Source of the DNA: Verrucomicrobiota bacterium
Lineage (GTDB): Bacteria > Verrucomicrobiota > Verrucomicrobiia > Limisphaerales > JACDHS01
Assembly: GCA_013820875.1 (NCBI GenBank)
Contig: JACDHS010000014.1
Location: 1 to 53,425, forward strand
Direction: 5' to 3'
Length of the DNA stretch: 53,425 bases
Under the pieces are notes generated by a model. It was given only the letters and a program-made list of their open reading frames with translations, made no database searches and was not told the origin of the DNA. Position 1 is the first letter of the stretch, and every line of letters begins with the position of its first letter. Shown piece by piece: positions 1 to 9,739 of this stretch. Position numbers and translations under genes: made by a program.

Positions 1-79
1 ACTAAACGCGATAATTGATTGTGGCATGTGCCGGTGATTATCGCAGTCCTTCAGACCGCTTGTTAATCTGCGGGGTTTA

Positions 80-99
80 CCCAGCCCGCGTGGGCTGGG
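80..99. repeat. GC-rich inverted repeat (hairpin)
   Basis: CCCAGCCC at 80-87 pairs perfectly with GGGCTGGG at 92-99 around the loop GCGT. No T-run follows on either strand, so it is not a standard rho-independent terminator. It may be a remnant of a dispersed palindromic repeat. Confidence 0.6.
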
Positions 100-214
100 C
101 TGAGGAATGGCCGCACCTTTGGTGCTTGGGACCAGAAGGCAACAGCCGGTCGACAACCCTTTCGCGGCTCGGGAGACTTTTTTGACGAGGGCGAGCGTAT
201 CCGGAAATTACTTT

Positions 215-270
215 TGGCAATCGCTATAGAACACGCGTCCCCCCAAGTATGTAAAAGATAGCGATTGCCA
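215..270. repeat. 13-bp perfect inverted repeat, 30-bp spacer
   Basis: TGGCAATCGCTAT at 215-227 is the exact reverse complement of ATAGCGATTGCCA at 258-270, with 30 bases between. The pairing stops at both ends. No gene starts nearby. It could be a dyad operator, the ends of a small decayed element, or a long-loop RNA hairpin. The sequence alone does not decide. Confidence 0.7.
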
Positions 271-500
271 TGACCGCTAAGTTGGACCCGCTAGGATATT
301 TCATGAATCACGACCAAGCTCTTCGAATAAACCGGCCAGTACTTTGTGAATTGGGTATTTTGTTGACGACAATCACAACAATCGTTTCACCCGAGCCGAC
401 GTTGAATCTACTTGCGTAAGCTCCAATTCTGCGGACAGCAGCGAGAGATATTGACTAACATGCGGCAGATTCTAGGGAGATGACTTCCCGCAACCAACCA

Positions 501-580
501 TTTTTCCGCAGCGAAAAATTACTTTTTCCCGGGAAAAACTTCCGTCGGAGCGAAAAAAAATGCTTTTTCCCGGCATCGTC
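501..580. repeat. Degenerate T-run/GC-core/A-run repeats
   Basis: T-runs followed by a short GC core and an A-run begin at 501, 523 and 564. The one at 523-538 is a perfect 16-bp palindrome, TTTTTCCCGGGAAAAA. The step from 523 to 564 is 41 bp. The design matches the larger array at 32712-33020, so this looks like a decayed or incipient copy of the same repeat class. Confidence 0.55.
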
Positions 581-636
581 TGTTTGTAAACAGCAGATTG
601 TCAGTGGTTTGCACGTTAGGGATCGGTTTTTAAGAA

Positions 637-2001
637 CTAAACGGCAGTGCCCTCGCTTCCAGCAGTTCGGACCGGCATCAGCAACACTTTATCCACCCGG
701 TGGCCATCCATATCCACCACCTCAACGTGATAACCGTTCATCTGGAAGGAGTCGCCTTCGTGCGGCACATGGCCTAACTGTTTTATGACAAACCCTGCAA
801 ACGTCTGGTAATCCCGATCGGGTTTTTCGTGCAACGCAAAACCTGTTACCACGCGCTCGAACTCATCGGCATCCAACATTCCGTCCACCAGCCATGAACC
901 GTCATCCCGGCGTTTTGCCGCGGGTTTCAGCCTTTCATTCGAGCTGGGCAACTCACCGATGATTGCCTCCATAATATCATGCAGCGACACGAGGCCGCTG
1001 ATGCCGCCGAATTCATCCGTTACGAGCGCAACGTGTTTCCCTGTCTTTTTGAATTGTTCGAGCAACGTGTTCGCGGTCACGAACGCGGGAACAATCATGG
1101 GCGGCACCATCAAATCGCGGATGCGAGGCGGAACGCCAGCCGCGAGGTTGGCATAAATCGACTTGATGGAAATGATGCCAACCACATTGTCGCGCTGGTT
1201 GCCTTCGTAAACTGGAAAGACTGTATGACCGCTCACCACGATTTTGTGCCAGACGGCATCATGTGAATCGGCGACATTGATCCAAATGATCTTCGCTCGC
1301 GGTGTCATCAGTTCCCGCACTGGCAGACGATCCAGCGCCAGCACCCCTTCCACCATCGCCGGTTCATGCGGCAGAAAAACACCCGCCCGAGTTCCCTCGC
1401 TCACCATCAGCCTCACCTCATCCTCAGTGACGGTCACTTCTGGTTCGGGTTTGATTGACAGGAGTTTCAGCAACTTATCGGTGAACCAACTCAGGACGTT
1501 CACAATGGGCGAGGCGAGAATGGAAAGCTTTGTCATCGTCCCCGCCAGAAGCCGGGCAATTCCCTCGGGGTTTCCCAACCCGAGACGTTTCGGCACCAAT
1601 TCGCCAATGATCAGCGTGAAAAAAGTTAAAGCGCCGACCACCAATGCGAATGCAACTTTGTTGGCATAGGGAGCAAGCCAGGCAATTTCTCGCAGTGGCT
1701 CGGCGAATTTCGCAGCCAGGGTCGCTCCACCGAAAGCTGCGGCAATCACTCCAATCAGCGTGATACCAATCTGCACGGTTGCGAGAAAGCGATTGGGCGA
1801 CTCGGCGAGTGCAAGGGCAGCACGCGCCCGGTCGTCTCCGCTTTCTGCCAGGCGACGCAACCGGGACTTTCGAACAGACACCACCGCGATCTCTGTCATC
1901 GAAAACACCCCGTTCGCCAGCAGCAACGCAAAGATGATTGCCACTTCAAATGCAATTGAACTCATTCGGAGCGACGGTAACGGATTCAGAAAAGAAACCA
2001 A
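637..2001 (-). CDS. CNNM/CorC-like membrane protein (DUF21, CBS pair, CorC_HlyC)
   Basis: This is a polytopic inner-membrane protein of the 'hemolysin family' CNNM/CorC group. Relatives have been linked to Mg2+/Co2+ export or resistance; haemolysis is only a historical label. The 454 residues match the usual length. The order is a DUF21 membrane domain (about 15-200, four hydrophobic segments, with the family-typical GVFSMTEIAVVSVRKSRLRR after the first), a cytosolic CBS pair (about 225-345) and a C-terminal CorC_HlyC domain (about 360-445) with a DEFGG motif in between. The start at 2001 lies only 19 bp from a repeat element. The ATG at 1965 would put the first membrane helix nearer the N-terminus, as in most relatives, and is equally likely. 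The transported ion cannot be read from the sequence. Confidence 0.9.
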   Translation of the reverse strand: MVSFLNPLPSLRMSSIAFEVAIIFALLLANGVFSMTEIAVVSVRKSRLRRLAESGDDRARAALALAESPNRFLATVQIGITLIGVIAAAFGGATLAAKFAEPLREIAWLAPYANKVAFALVVGALTFFTLIIGELVPKRLGLGNPEGIARLLAGTMTKLSILASPIVNVLSWFTDKLLKLLSIKPEPEVTVTEDEVRLMVSEGTRAGVFLPHEPAMVEGVLALDRLPVRELMTPRAKIIWINVADSHDAVWHKIVVSGHTVFPVYEGNQRDNVVGIISIKSIYANLAAGVPPRIRDLMVPPMIVPAFVTANTLLEQFKKTGKHVALVTDEFGGISGLVSLHDIMEAIIGELPSSNERLKPAAKRRDDGSWLVDGMLDADEFERVVTGFALHEKPDRDYQTFAGFVIKQLGHVPHEGDSFQMNGYHVEVVDMDGHRVDKVLLMPVRTAGSEGTAV

Positions 2002-2019
2002 GTCGCAGATATTCGCTAT

Positions 2020-2409
2020 GGCCTGCCTGAAAATGGGTGGAACGGGCTACCAGCCCGTTGTCGGCGGCAACCTGCCGCCGACTCTTCGGGTGACGGACAA
2101 CACACTAAATGGTTGTGTTAACCTATGAACTCGGCGGGCTAGAAAAAACAGAACTATAGAGTCGAGTTGCCGCTTTGCGGCAGGCCCGCCGCCACGGGCT
2201 GGTAGCCCGTTCCACCCGGATGAACCGGGCGGCTCTTTTTTTAACAGGGTGGCACGGGCAACCTGCCCGTGCTGGCGGGCTACCAGCCCGCCAGCTTCAG
2301 CGTGAGTAACACACAACAGATGGGGGAGTCGTCGGGTGCGTTGGGAGATCGGCGGCAGGTTGCCGCCGATAACGGGCTGGTAGCCCGTTCCACCCATTTC
2401 AGACAGGCC
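2020..2409. repeat. 390-bp element of ACC-triloop hairpins with ~61-bp terminal inverted repeats
   Basis: The outer ~61 bp (2020-2081 and 2349-2409) are near-identical inverted copies. Inside and within these ends are seven perfect stem-loops whose loop is always ACC (GGT on the other strand): 2041-2059, 2061-2081, 2194-2210, 2252-2272, 2271-2295, 2349-2369 and 2371-2389. Stem arms are 7-11 bp and differ between hairpins while the loop does not change. The right end lies 6 bp after the helicase stop codon, so the element fills the gap between two genes. It resembles REP/BIME or MITE-type non-coding elements. No transposase is present. A minus-strand frame at 2047-2397 is just translated repeat. 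Confidence 0.8.
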
Positions 2410-2415
2410 TAGCCG

Positions 2416-5400
2416 CTATTCGGACGTGTCTTCCAGGAGAAAATGCAGATCGTCCAATGTCAGGCTTTGAGCAAACTTTTCCTCTCCAAGAACATCATCG
2501 GCCAGGGCGGATTTGGTTTTCTGCAACTTCCGGATTTTCTCCTCGATGCTGTCTTTGATCAACAAACGGTAAGCGATGACATTGCGATGCTGGCCGATAC
2601 GATGCGTTCGATCGATGGCCTGGTTTTCGACCGCGGGGTTCCACCATGGATCAAAAAGAACCACGTAGTTTGCCGCCGTCAGGTTCAAGCCGAACCCACC
2701 CGCTTTGAGGGAAATCAGAAACAGCGCTTCCCCTTCTGCGTCCTGGAATCGTTGCACGAGATCGCCGCGATTCTCCGTCGCGCCGGATAGATAGAACGAG
2801 GGCCAACCACGTTTTTTAATCTCCTCCTGGAGAATGTCGAGCATCTCGACGAACTGCGAGAAGATCAGCACCTTGTGACCTTCCTCCATCAATGGCTCAA
2901 GCTGTTCGAGCAATGCTTCCACCTTGGCGCTTTCAGCTTTGGAATCAGGTTTGACGAGTCTTGGATGACAGCAAATCTGCCGAAGGCGCAATAGTGAGGT
3001 AAGGAAATTAAAACGTTCCTTCGCGAGTTGTTTCTGGGTGGAGATTCGCAGGAGCATTTGTTGCGCGCGTTTCAATTCCGCCCGGTAAAGCGTCTTTTGC
3101 TCCCCTTCCATTTCGCAGGACAAATCTTCCTCAATGCGATCCGGCAGATCCCGGGCCACTTGCGATTTCGTCCGGCGCAAAAGAAATGGACGAACCCGCG
3201 ATGAAAGTCGGCGACGCGCAAAAGGATCGTCCTTCGCATCATAGAGTTTGGCGAACTGCGCGCGGCTACCCAGGATGCCTGGCATGGCAAACGCCATGAG
3301 ACTCCACAAATCCAGGAGCCGATTCTCAATCGGAGTGCCGGAAAGAACGAGCCGATGCTCAGCGACCAAAGCGCGGGCGATCTGCGCTGTCTGCGAACTG
3401 GGGTTTTTGATGTATTGTCCTTCGTCGAGAATCACCGCCAACCAACGCACCGGCGTGAGACTTTCGCCAATTAACCGGAGTTGATTGTAATTGAGCACAT
3501 GGACATCGGCTTCACCAAGCCGGTCAACCACCTGGTATAATTCTCCTGCGGACCACATCTTCACGCGCAACCCCGGCGTAAATCGCCCGACCTCCGCGCG
3601 CCAGTTATCCATGACACTCTTCGGGCAAACAACCAGCACAGGAGGAATAGAAACGGTCGCTTCATCAGCCTGCCGTGTTCCACGCAACCACGTCAGCCAG
3701 GTAAGCGCTTGCAACGTTTTTCCCAAACCCATGTCATCGGCCAGGATGCCGCCAAATCGGTTCTCAGCCAGGTAAGCGAGGAAATGATAACCTTCCGTTT
3801 GATACGGACGCAACGTGGCGCTGACTCCCTCCGGCTGTTCGGGCGTCACGCGCGCTTTGATTTCCCCGGCGCGACGCTGGATCTTTTCAAACTGTTCCTC
3901 CGGCAAAAATTTCTTCGCCGCAGGATCCGCCAATTGCAATGCATGTAACCGTTGTGGCTCGGAGGTCAACTCACGGGCCGTCAACCCGAGCCGGGCCATT
4001 TGTTCATCTTCTTCCGGGCTCAGGTTGAATTGCAATTTGCGCCATCCCTTACCCTTGATCCGCACATAATCGCCGCGCGCGTCGAGCAGGAGTTTCAATT
4101 CCTGAGGCGTCAGCGTCGTATCCGAAACATCGAGCACGACGCGCAGATCGAACCAATCCATTTCCTTTTCTTCGACCGCAAGCCGCACACTCCCCGCCAC
4201 TGGATCCGCTATGAGCGAAGCCAGTTCACCTTTCAATTCCAGCTTCACATCCGTTGGAAGAGTTTTGGCCCAGTTGGCGAACAGCGCCGGAAACTTTTTG
4301 GTGACGCGCATGCGCCATTCATTTTGGTAACCATCCCATTTCGCCTCCAGCCCCAACATCAAAGCGCGCGGATCGCGCAACGCCCCCCGATCGTAAAGCG
4401 TGATCGTCCCAGTCCTGTTTTCGTGTGCCGACTCAGTCGCTTTATCGGAGCGGGACCAATACCCGTGCCATGCCTCAATCAGTTTTCCCGCAGGAGAACA
4501 AGCGCCGATTTTGATCACACATTCTTCAACGTTGCTACCGGGATAGCTGTTTGCCAGTTCGCAGGAGATCACTCCAAAAAGGGAGACGTTGCGAATGCGA
4601 TTTTGCAAACGAGGCGGCAACGCGACCCCGACGGAATGCAATAGAGCGGCTCCGGCGCGACTTTCGAGCGCAGGAGCGGGAATGATATTTTCGCGGTTTG
4701 GCGCCAGAACACCACCTTCGACCGTCGGTCCCTGAAACACGGCCTCTCGAGTAATATAAAGAGCGGGACGCCCCTCCAACACACAGAGCACCGGCGGAAT
4801 CGGCGAACCATCCGCCTGGGTCACTCGCAGGCGATAATCGTCACGATCGGTTTCCGCCAGGTCGAGTTGCCAGCGCAATGCGGGGAGGGAGCGATCGAAT
4901 GGCTTTCCCTCTGGATTTACCAGCAGCGCATCGAAGGCAGGCATGCGGAACATGCGGCCAAACTTTTCCAATGAATAAGATTCCGTGTAGGGCACCTCAA
5001 TGCTGCCGACCGAATCGAGGCGTCGCAGAAAAATTTCCCATAACCACTCAGCTTCCGCCGAAAGCGTCACAAAACCTTTGCCATTATCCTCCCGGAATTG
5101 CTTCACCTGGCTGACCTTCGGTTGCTCAAACTCATCGAATCGGCGCCATTCCAGCACGATGGATTTCTCACCAAACTTTGCACGCATTTCGCACAACTCC
5201 CCGACCGTGCTCCCCGCGGTTGAAGACCAGCGTTGTGCGCTCTCCAGGGTTTGAGTCCAGCGGTCAATCTCACGCGTCCGCCGCCAATCCCGCAGGCGAT
5301 CCTCGATTTCGCTGAAGTCAGTGACCGGCAACATGAATTCCGGGATCGGCATTCCGCGCTCGCGAAGAGCGTTCGCCACATACAGCCAAAACAACCGTTC

Positions 5401-5976
5401 ATTGGCAGGAAAGGCAGGCCATATATGCAACGCTTCATAGCCGAATCCACCGAGGCGCAGCCCCATTTCATCGAAATCCCAGCGAGTGATCTTGCGAGTT
5501 CCTTCACACCCTGCGTAAACCTTCTCCACCTTTTGGACAAACAAGGATTCCTGCGGGGTCAGAGGCCGTTTATTCGCTTCTTCCAACTGTTCCTCAAGAG
5601 AAATTGTGACGACCTGTTTTCGAGGCTTCTTTTTTTTGGTGGTCACTCTTCCCGGACCAGCACTGAGTTGTCGGACTTTTTCAGCACTGCTTTCCGCCAG
5701 CAGTGCTTTCATCGCTGCATAAACATGTTTGCAACCGGAAGCCAATGGGCAACCGCAACTGGCACTCCACCCCCTCCCGTGACCGTAAACCAGATTAACC
5801 GTATAGAGTTCCGTGCCTCGAACTGTCGCAGAAAAGTGGTTGGGTTTGTCCAGTTCGATCTGGGTAACCCGTCCCTGGTGAAAATACTTTTCACCCCTCA
5901 CCTGCGCTCGCGAATCCAGGCTGGCCATAAAAGAATGGGCCGAGGCCAGACCGGGAAATTCAGGTGGTACATTCAT
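2416..5976 (-). CDS. SWIM zinc finger SNF2-family DEAD/DEAH helicase
   Basis: This is a cytoplasmic Swi2/Snf2-type ATPase that probably translocates on duplex DNA. Bacterial members (RapA- or HepA-like) act in transcription recycling or repair, but the substrate is unknown for this subfamily. It has 1186 residues. A SWIM zinc-binding motif (C74, C76, C82, H84) sits near the N-terminus, followed by a long middle region typical of bacterial SWIM/SNF2 proteins. The helicase core begins near 700: Walker A ADDMGLGKT at about 745, motif II as DEGQ at about 848 (usual in bacterial SNF2 in place of DEAH), SGTPIENR, then the C-terminal RecA lobe with LKAGGFGLNL and DRTHRIGQ near 1110. The start at 5976 gives a complete N-terminus. 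No partner gene adjoins it, so it appears to be a stand-alone gene. Confidence 0.93.
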   Translation of the reverse strand: MNVPPEFPGLASAHSFMASLDSRAQVRGEKYFHQGRVTQIELDKPNHFSATVRGTELYTVNLVYGHGRGWSASCGCPLASGCKHVYAAMKALLAESSAEKVRQLSAGPGRVTTKKKKPRKQVVTISLEEQLEEANKRPLTPQESLFVQKVEKVYAGCEGTRKITRWDFDEMGLRLGGFGYEALHIWPAFPANERLFWLYVANALRERGMPIPEFMLPVTDFSEIEDRLRDWRRTREIDRWTQTLESAQRWSSTAGSTVGELCEMRAKFGEKSIVLEWRRFDEFEQPKVSQVKQFREDNGKGFVTLSAEAEWLWEIFLRRLDSVGSIEVPYTESYSLEKFGRMFRMPAFDALLVNPEGKPFDRSLPALRWQLDLAETDRDDYRLRVTQADGSPIPPVLCVLEGRPALYITREAVFQGPTVEGGVLAPNRENIIPAPALESRAGAALLHSVGVALPPRLQNRIRNVSLFGVISCELANSYPGSNVEECVIKIGACSPAGKLIEAWHGYWSRSDKATESAHENRTGTITLYDRGALRDPRALMLGLEAKWDGYQNEWRMRVTKKFPALFANWAKTLPTDVKLELKGELASLIADPVAGSVRLAVEEKEMDWFDLRVVLDVSDTTLTPQELKLLLDARGDYVRIKGKGWRKLQFNLSPEEDEQMARLGLTARELTSEPQRLHALQLADPAAKKFLPEEQFEKIQRRAGEIKARVTPEQPEGVSATLRPYQTEGYHFLAYLAENRFGGILADDMGLGKTLQALTWLTWLRGTRQADEATVSIPPVLVVCPKSVMDNWRAEVGRFTPGLRVKMWSAGELYQVVDRLGEADVHVLNYNQLRLIGESLTPVRWLAVILDEGQYIKNPSSQTAQIARALVAEHRLVLSGTPIENRLLDLWSLMAFAMPGILGSRAQFAKLYDAKDDPFARRRLSSRVRPFLLRRTKSQVARDLPDRIEEDLSCEMEGEQKTLYRAELKRAQQMLLRISTQKQLAKERFNFLTSLLRLRQICCHPRLVKPDSKAESAKVEALLEQLEPLMEEGHKVLIFSQFVEMLDILQEEIKKRGWPSFYLSGATENRGDLVQRFQDAEGEALFLISLKAGGFGLNLTAANYVVLFDPWWNPAVENQAIDRTHRIGQHRNVIAYRLLIKDSIEEKIRKLQKTKSALADDVLGEEKFAQSLTLDDLHFLLEDTSE

Positions 5977-6214
5977 TGAACAAAAAGCTTAAGATGGATT
6001 CAACCGACGGCAAGCGGTTCTCGTCTTTTTTCGTTGAAGCATCCCATGCATTTTCTCGCTATCTCAAGGAACTCCTGACGGCAGAAACATGGCTGGAACC
6101 GTTCTTGGGAGATAGAAAAACTCCATATTCTGAGATCGCTCGCAGACGTGTGGAAGAATGGACGTGTAGCAAACCTCAAAGGTCTCCATTCGACCACCGG
6201 CTTGCAGAATTTCA

Positions 6215-9200
6215 ATGGGACACAAAATGGTGATGCGATGCCTTCTCTGCTTTCTTACTGTTCTTTGCGGATCTGGCGTTCTGTTGCATGGCGAGAGTTT
6301 GGCGCTAAATGACAACGACTCTTTAAGGATGCCCACTCCGGGTGCCTTCGGTCTGAGAATTCTTTCGTCAAACCTTGTTGAACTGACATTGATCACAACG
6401 AAAGAGCCCGATCCTGCTCCGGTAACAGAATGGAATTTTTTCAAACCGAATGGCGCGCTCCTGTTGCCAAAGGCCTCGCAGTTCGACGCGATTATCGCCG
6501 GTCGTGAAGTGGGACTCAAAGTTATCAGTTTTAAACGTCGCCCATTGTATGCCCCCTTGAAGCAGCGCGATCTGCGGATTGGCAATTATCTCTATTTGCA
6601 ACTGGACGAGCCGATTGCAGACGGCGAGACGTTGCGGGTTCTTAATCCCACCGGAAATCTTTTTCCCGCTGAAAAACAGTTCGTCGCCTTGAAAGATCCG
6701 CTCCGTCGGAGTCCAGCGATTCATGTGAATCAAACAGGTTACGCGCCTAACCTGCCAAAAAAGGCTATGGTGGGATTCTATCTCGGAAGCGCCGGAGAAA
6801 TGCCTGTGGCGACCGCATCGGGATTCGCAATCGTTGATACGACGACGAGCAACGTTGTTTTTCAGAGTCATTTAACCGTGCGCCCGGACAGCGGTTACAC
6901 CTACTCGCCCGCGCCGTATCAGTCAGTGTTGGAAGCGGATTTTACGGCGTTCGATATTCCGGGTGAATATTGGTTGCAGGTTCCCGATCTTGGTGTGTCC
7001 TTTCCGTTCAAAATTCATGAGGGCGCGATAGCGTCTGTGGCACGCACCTATGCGCTTGGGCTGTATCATCAACGTTGTGGAGCAGCCAACGCACTTCCGT
7101 TTACCCGCCACACACATGACGTCTGCCACACTGCCGCTGCGGAAATGCCGCTGACCTCTTTCACTGCGGTCAACAGCTTTCTCGCTGAACAAACTGCCGA
7201 TTACCAGAATGAACCCCGCCACACCGCCCCGCAATTGAACAACGTCAATTCATCCCTCTATCCGTTCATCAATACGAATGTCCTCGATGTCTCCGGCGGG
7301 CATCACGATGCGGGCGATTACAGCAAATACACTGTCAATAGCGCACAATTTATTCACGCGTTGATCTTCGCGGTGGACACGATGCCGGCAGTCAGAGCCC
7401 TGGACAATTTGGGATTGCCCGAAAGCGGCGACGGAATCAGCGACGTATTGCAAATCGCCAAATGGGAGGCCGACTTCCTGGCCAAAATGCAGGACACCGA
7501 CGGCGGTTTTTATTTCCTCGTTTATCCCAGGAATCGAAAATACGAACATGATGTTCTGCCGGACCGAGGCGATTCACAGGTCGTTTACCCGAAGACAACC
7601 ACTGCCACTGCGGCAGCCGTGGCGGCATTGGCGCAAATCGCTTCTTCTCCCTCGTTTCAACAGCATTTCCCAGAAGAAGCCGCGCTCTATCTTCAGAAAG
7701 CCAGGAACGGCTGGGACTTTCTGGACGAAGCGATCACGGCGCACGGACGGAATGGCTCCTACCAGAAAATCACTCACTACGGCACAACATTCATACACGA
7801 TGACGAACTGGCGTGGGCTGCGACAGAACTGTTCCTGGCAACAGGCGAAAGCCAATTCCACGATCAACTGCTCGCGTATTTTGATCCGTCCGATCCTGAC
7901 ACACGTCTCTGGACCTGGTGGCGTTTATTTGAAGGCTATGGTTGTGCCGCCCGAAGCTACGCCTTTTCAGAGAGGAGTGGCCGGCAGTTGGAGACGGAGC
8001 TTGATCCCGTCTTTTTGGAAAAATGCCGGGCTGAAATTCTGGCCGGCGCCAACGATCAGTTGCACTTCTCCCGCTCGAACGCCTACGGCGTCAGTTTTCC
8101 GCCTCAAACCAAGGCGATCCGAGTCGCTGGCTGGTTTTTCCCGATCAATCAGTCCTTCGATCTCGTCGCCGGTTATCAACTCGATCCCAAACCTGAGTAT
8201 CTCGATGCCATTCTAGCGAACATCAACTACGAATGCGGGAACAACCCGGAAAACGTTTCGTTCCTCACTGGGATTGGATGGAAACGCCAACGCGAAATCG
8301 TGCATCAATACGCGCAGAATGATCGGCGCATTCTGCCGCCAACCGGCTTCCCACTGGGTGCGCTTCAAACGGGATTTCCCTATCTTGAACACTACAAAGG
8401 TGAGCTTGGCGCACTCACATTTCCCTCCGACGGACATCTCACCTCCCCTTACGCTCCGTATGATCGATGGGCCGATTGCTTTAATGTAACAACAGAATTT
8501 GTAAGTTCCCAACAAGCACGGGCATTGGCCGTAGCAGCGTTTGTATGGGCAAATCATTCCGCGGCAAACGAGCCATGGCAATCCGCCCAGGGAACTCTCC
8601 TTGGTGTTCCTGCTGAAATCCCTATGAACCAGGAAATAAGCCTAAGCCTCGCAGCGCCGGACATGGATCTGGCCCAGGCGATGATCGTCTGGGAAGCAAA
8701 AGAGCAGGAACCTTTCGCTGGACCGCTGTTTACCTTTAGCCCGACAAACCCCGGACCTCATTGGGTAGAAGCAGAAGCCGTGCTGCCAGATGGACGCAGA
8801 GTTTTTGCGATGACTGATTTCATCGTCGAGTACGGAGAGGATCTGCCGCCCAACAGCTATTTATCAACCGCACTTCCAGTGACTCCAGAAATGGCCGCTC
8901 TCTATCATCTGGATTTCAACACGTCGGATGCAACCGGCCAGCAGCTTTCTCTTCAGCTCTCCGGCAAAGCGCGGTTCGACGCTGCGAATCTCGGGTGGAT
9001 GGCAGAACGAAGCGGAGGCGCGTTGCGCTTCAGTGAAATCGGCGATTATGCGACGATCAGTATCAACAACAGCACCCTTTTCGACTCAGCGACCGAAGCG
9101 ATTGTTTTTGACCTGATGATGTACGTGAGCAATTACCGTCCTTCAACTTCCAACGTGCCAATCGCCACGCTGACGCGAAACTGGAATGCGAGCATGGAAC

Positions 9201-9694
9201 TGATCCAGAACCGTTATTTCGGTCCAATCTTCCGCGGAGGCGCTCAATTTGAAATCAGCGGCACTTCTGTGTCGAACGCACTGCCGAGGAATCGCTGGAA
9301 TCATCTGCGTCTAGCCATCGGGAAGACCGGTTACAGCGTCCGAATTAATGGAGACCTTTTTGCTTTCTCCCCGAGTAACGAGTTCAACAACTGGACGAAT
9401 CCCCAAGGGTTCTCCACGTTGACAATCGGAAATTTCGCAGGGTGGATGGATGAGATTGCCGTTTGGAACGTGAAGACCAACCACACAATGACGCTGTCTG
9501 CCTCGCATGTGGCGCCAGAAGAACTGAAACTGAGCATCTCCGGACATCCCGGCGTTCACTATCTTCTAAAGAACTCCGTTGACCTGCTGAATTGGACCAC
9601 CATCAGCACGAATTTCTTAGTTACCGATCAGACCGAATTTCAAATTTCAATCGATGCTGAGAGAAAGTTTTTTAAAGCCACTTCGATACCGTAG
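6215..9694 (+). CDS. Secreted glycoside hydrolase family 9-like protein with LamG domain
   Basis: This is probably an exported beta-glucan-active hydrolase. It has 1159 residues. A hydrophobic signal segment spans about 5-27; ATGs at 6215, 6227 and 6233 are alternatives. A cellulase N-terminal Ig-like domain begins at HVNQTGYAPNLPKK (about 170) and the GH9 (alpha/alpha)6 catalytic domain covers about 280-790. GGHHDAGDYSKYT near 361-373 carries the two family Asp residues (nucleophilic water). TEFVSSQQARALAVAAFVWA near 757-775 matches the region of the general-acid Glu. An Ig-like stretch follows, then a LamG/concanavalin-like domain (about 890-1070). The last ~80 residues (HYLLKNSVDLLNWTTIST) resemble a tail common on verrucomicrobial secreted proteins. 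Not every GH9 protein is a cellulase, so the substrate is open. Confidence 0.88.
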   Translation: MGHKMVMRCLLCFLTVLCGSGVLLHGESLALNDNDSLRMPTPGAFGLRILSSNLVELTLITTKEPDPAPVTEWNFFKPNGALLLPKASQFDAIIAGREVGLKVISFKRRPLYAPLKQRDLRIGNYLYLQLDEPIADGETLRVLNPTGNLFPAEKQFVALKDPLRRSPAIHVNQTGYAPNLPKKAMVGFYLGSAGEMPVATASGFAIVDTTTSNVVFQSHLTVRPDSGYTYSPAPYQSVLEADFTAFDIPGEYWLQVPDLGVSFPFKIHEGAIASVARTYALGLYHQRCGAANALPFTRHTHDVCHTAAAEMPLTSFTAVNSFLAEQTADYQNEPRHTAPQLNNVNSSLYPFINTNVLDVSGGHHDAGDYSKYTVNSAQFIHALIFAVDTMPAVRALDNLGLPESGDGISDVLQIAKWEADFLAKMQDTDGGFYFLVYPRNRKYEHDVLPDRGDSQVVYPKTTTATAAAVAALAQIASSPSFQQHFPEEAALYLQKARNGWDFLDEAITAHGRNGSYQKITHYGTTFIHDDELAWAATELFLATGESQFHDQLLAYFDPSDPDTRLWTWWRLFEGYGCAARSYAFSERSGRQLETELDPVFLEKCRAEILAGANDQLHFSRSNAYGVSFPPQTKAIRVAGWFFPINQSFDLVAGYQLDPKPEYLDAILANINYECGNNPENVSFLTGIGWKRQREIVHQYAQNDRRILPPTGFPLGALQTGFPYLEHYKGELGALTFPSDGHLTSPYAPYDRWADCFNVTTEFVSSQQARALAVAAFVWANHSAANEPWQSAQGTLLGVPAEIPMNQEISLSLAAPDMDLAQAMIVWEAKEQEPFAGPLFTFSPTNPGPHWVEAEAVLPDGRRVFAMTDFIVEYGEDLPPNSYLSTALPVTPEMAALYHLDFNTSDATGQQLSLQLSGKARFDAANLGWMAERSGGALRFSEIGDYATISINNSTLFDSATEAIVFDLMMYVSNYRPSTSNVPIATLTRNWNASMELIQNRYFGPIFRGGAQFEISGTSVSNALPRNRWNHLRLAIGKTGYSVRINGDLFAFSPSNEFNNWTNPQGFSTLTIGNFAGWMDEIAVWNVKTNHTMTLSASHVAPEELKLSISGHPGVHYLLKNSVDLLNWTTISTNFLVTDQTEFQISIDAERKFFKATSIP

Positions 9695-9739
9695 GTCAAT
9701 GGGAGGTTCATCAATTCCTTTACGTTTGCTCTTTGAAGT

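Larger units (their letters stand above)
1..636. other. Gene-free region with several inverted repeats
   Basis: I see no credible gene here. The one open frame of about 100 codons (480-788) runs over repeat DNA and the antisense of the next gene. The stretch holds a GC-rich hairpin at 80-99, a 13-bp perfect inverted repeat at 215-270, and T-run/GC-core/A-run palindromes at 501-580. It lies beyond the 3' end of the CNNM-like gene, so it may be a repeat-rich gap whose other flanking gene is outside the window. Confidence 0.7.

Noticed and set aside
2047-2397. 116-codon minus-strand gene
   Set aside because: It is the translation of the ACC-hairpin element, with repeated GW-N-G-L-P-type peptides, and lacks any domain.
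5964-6233. 89-codon plus-strand gene before the GH9 gene
   Set aside because: It overlaps both neighbours, has no recognisable motif, and an equal-length frame exists on the other strand.
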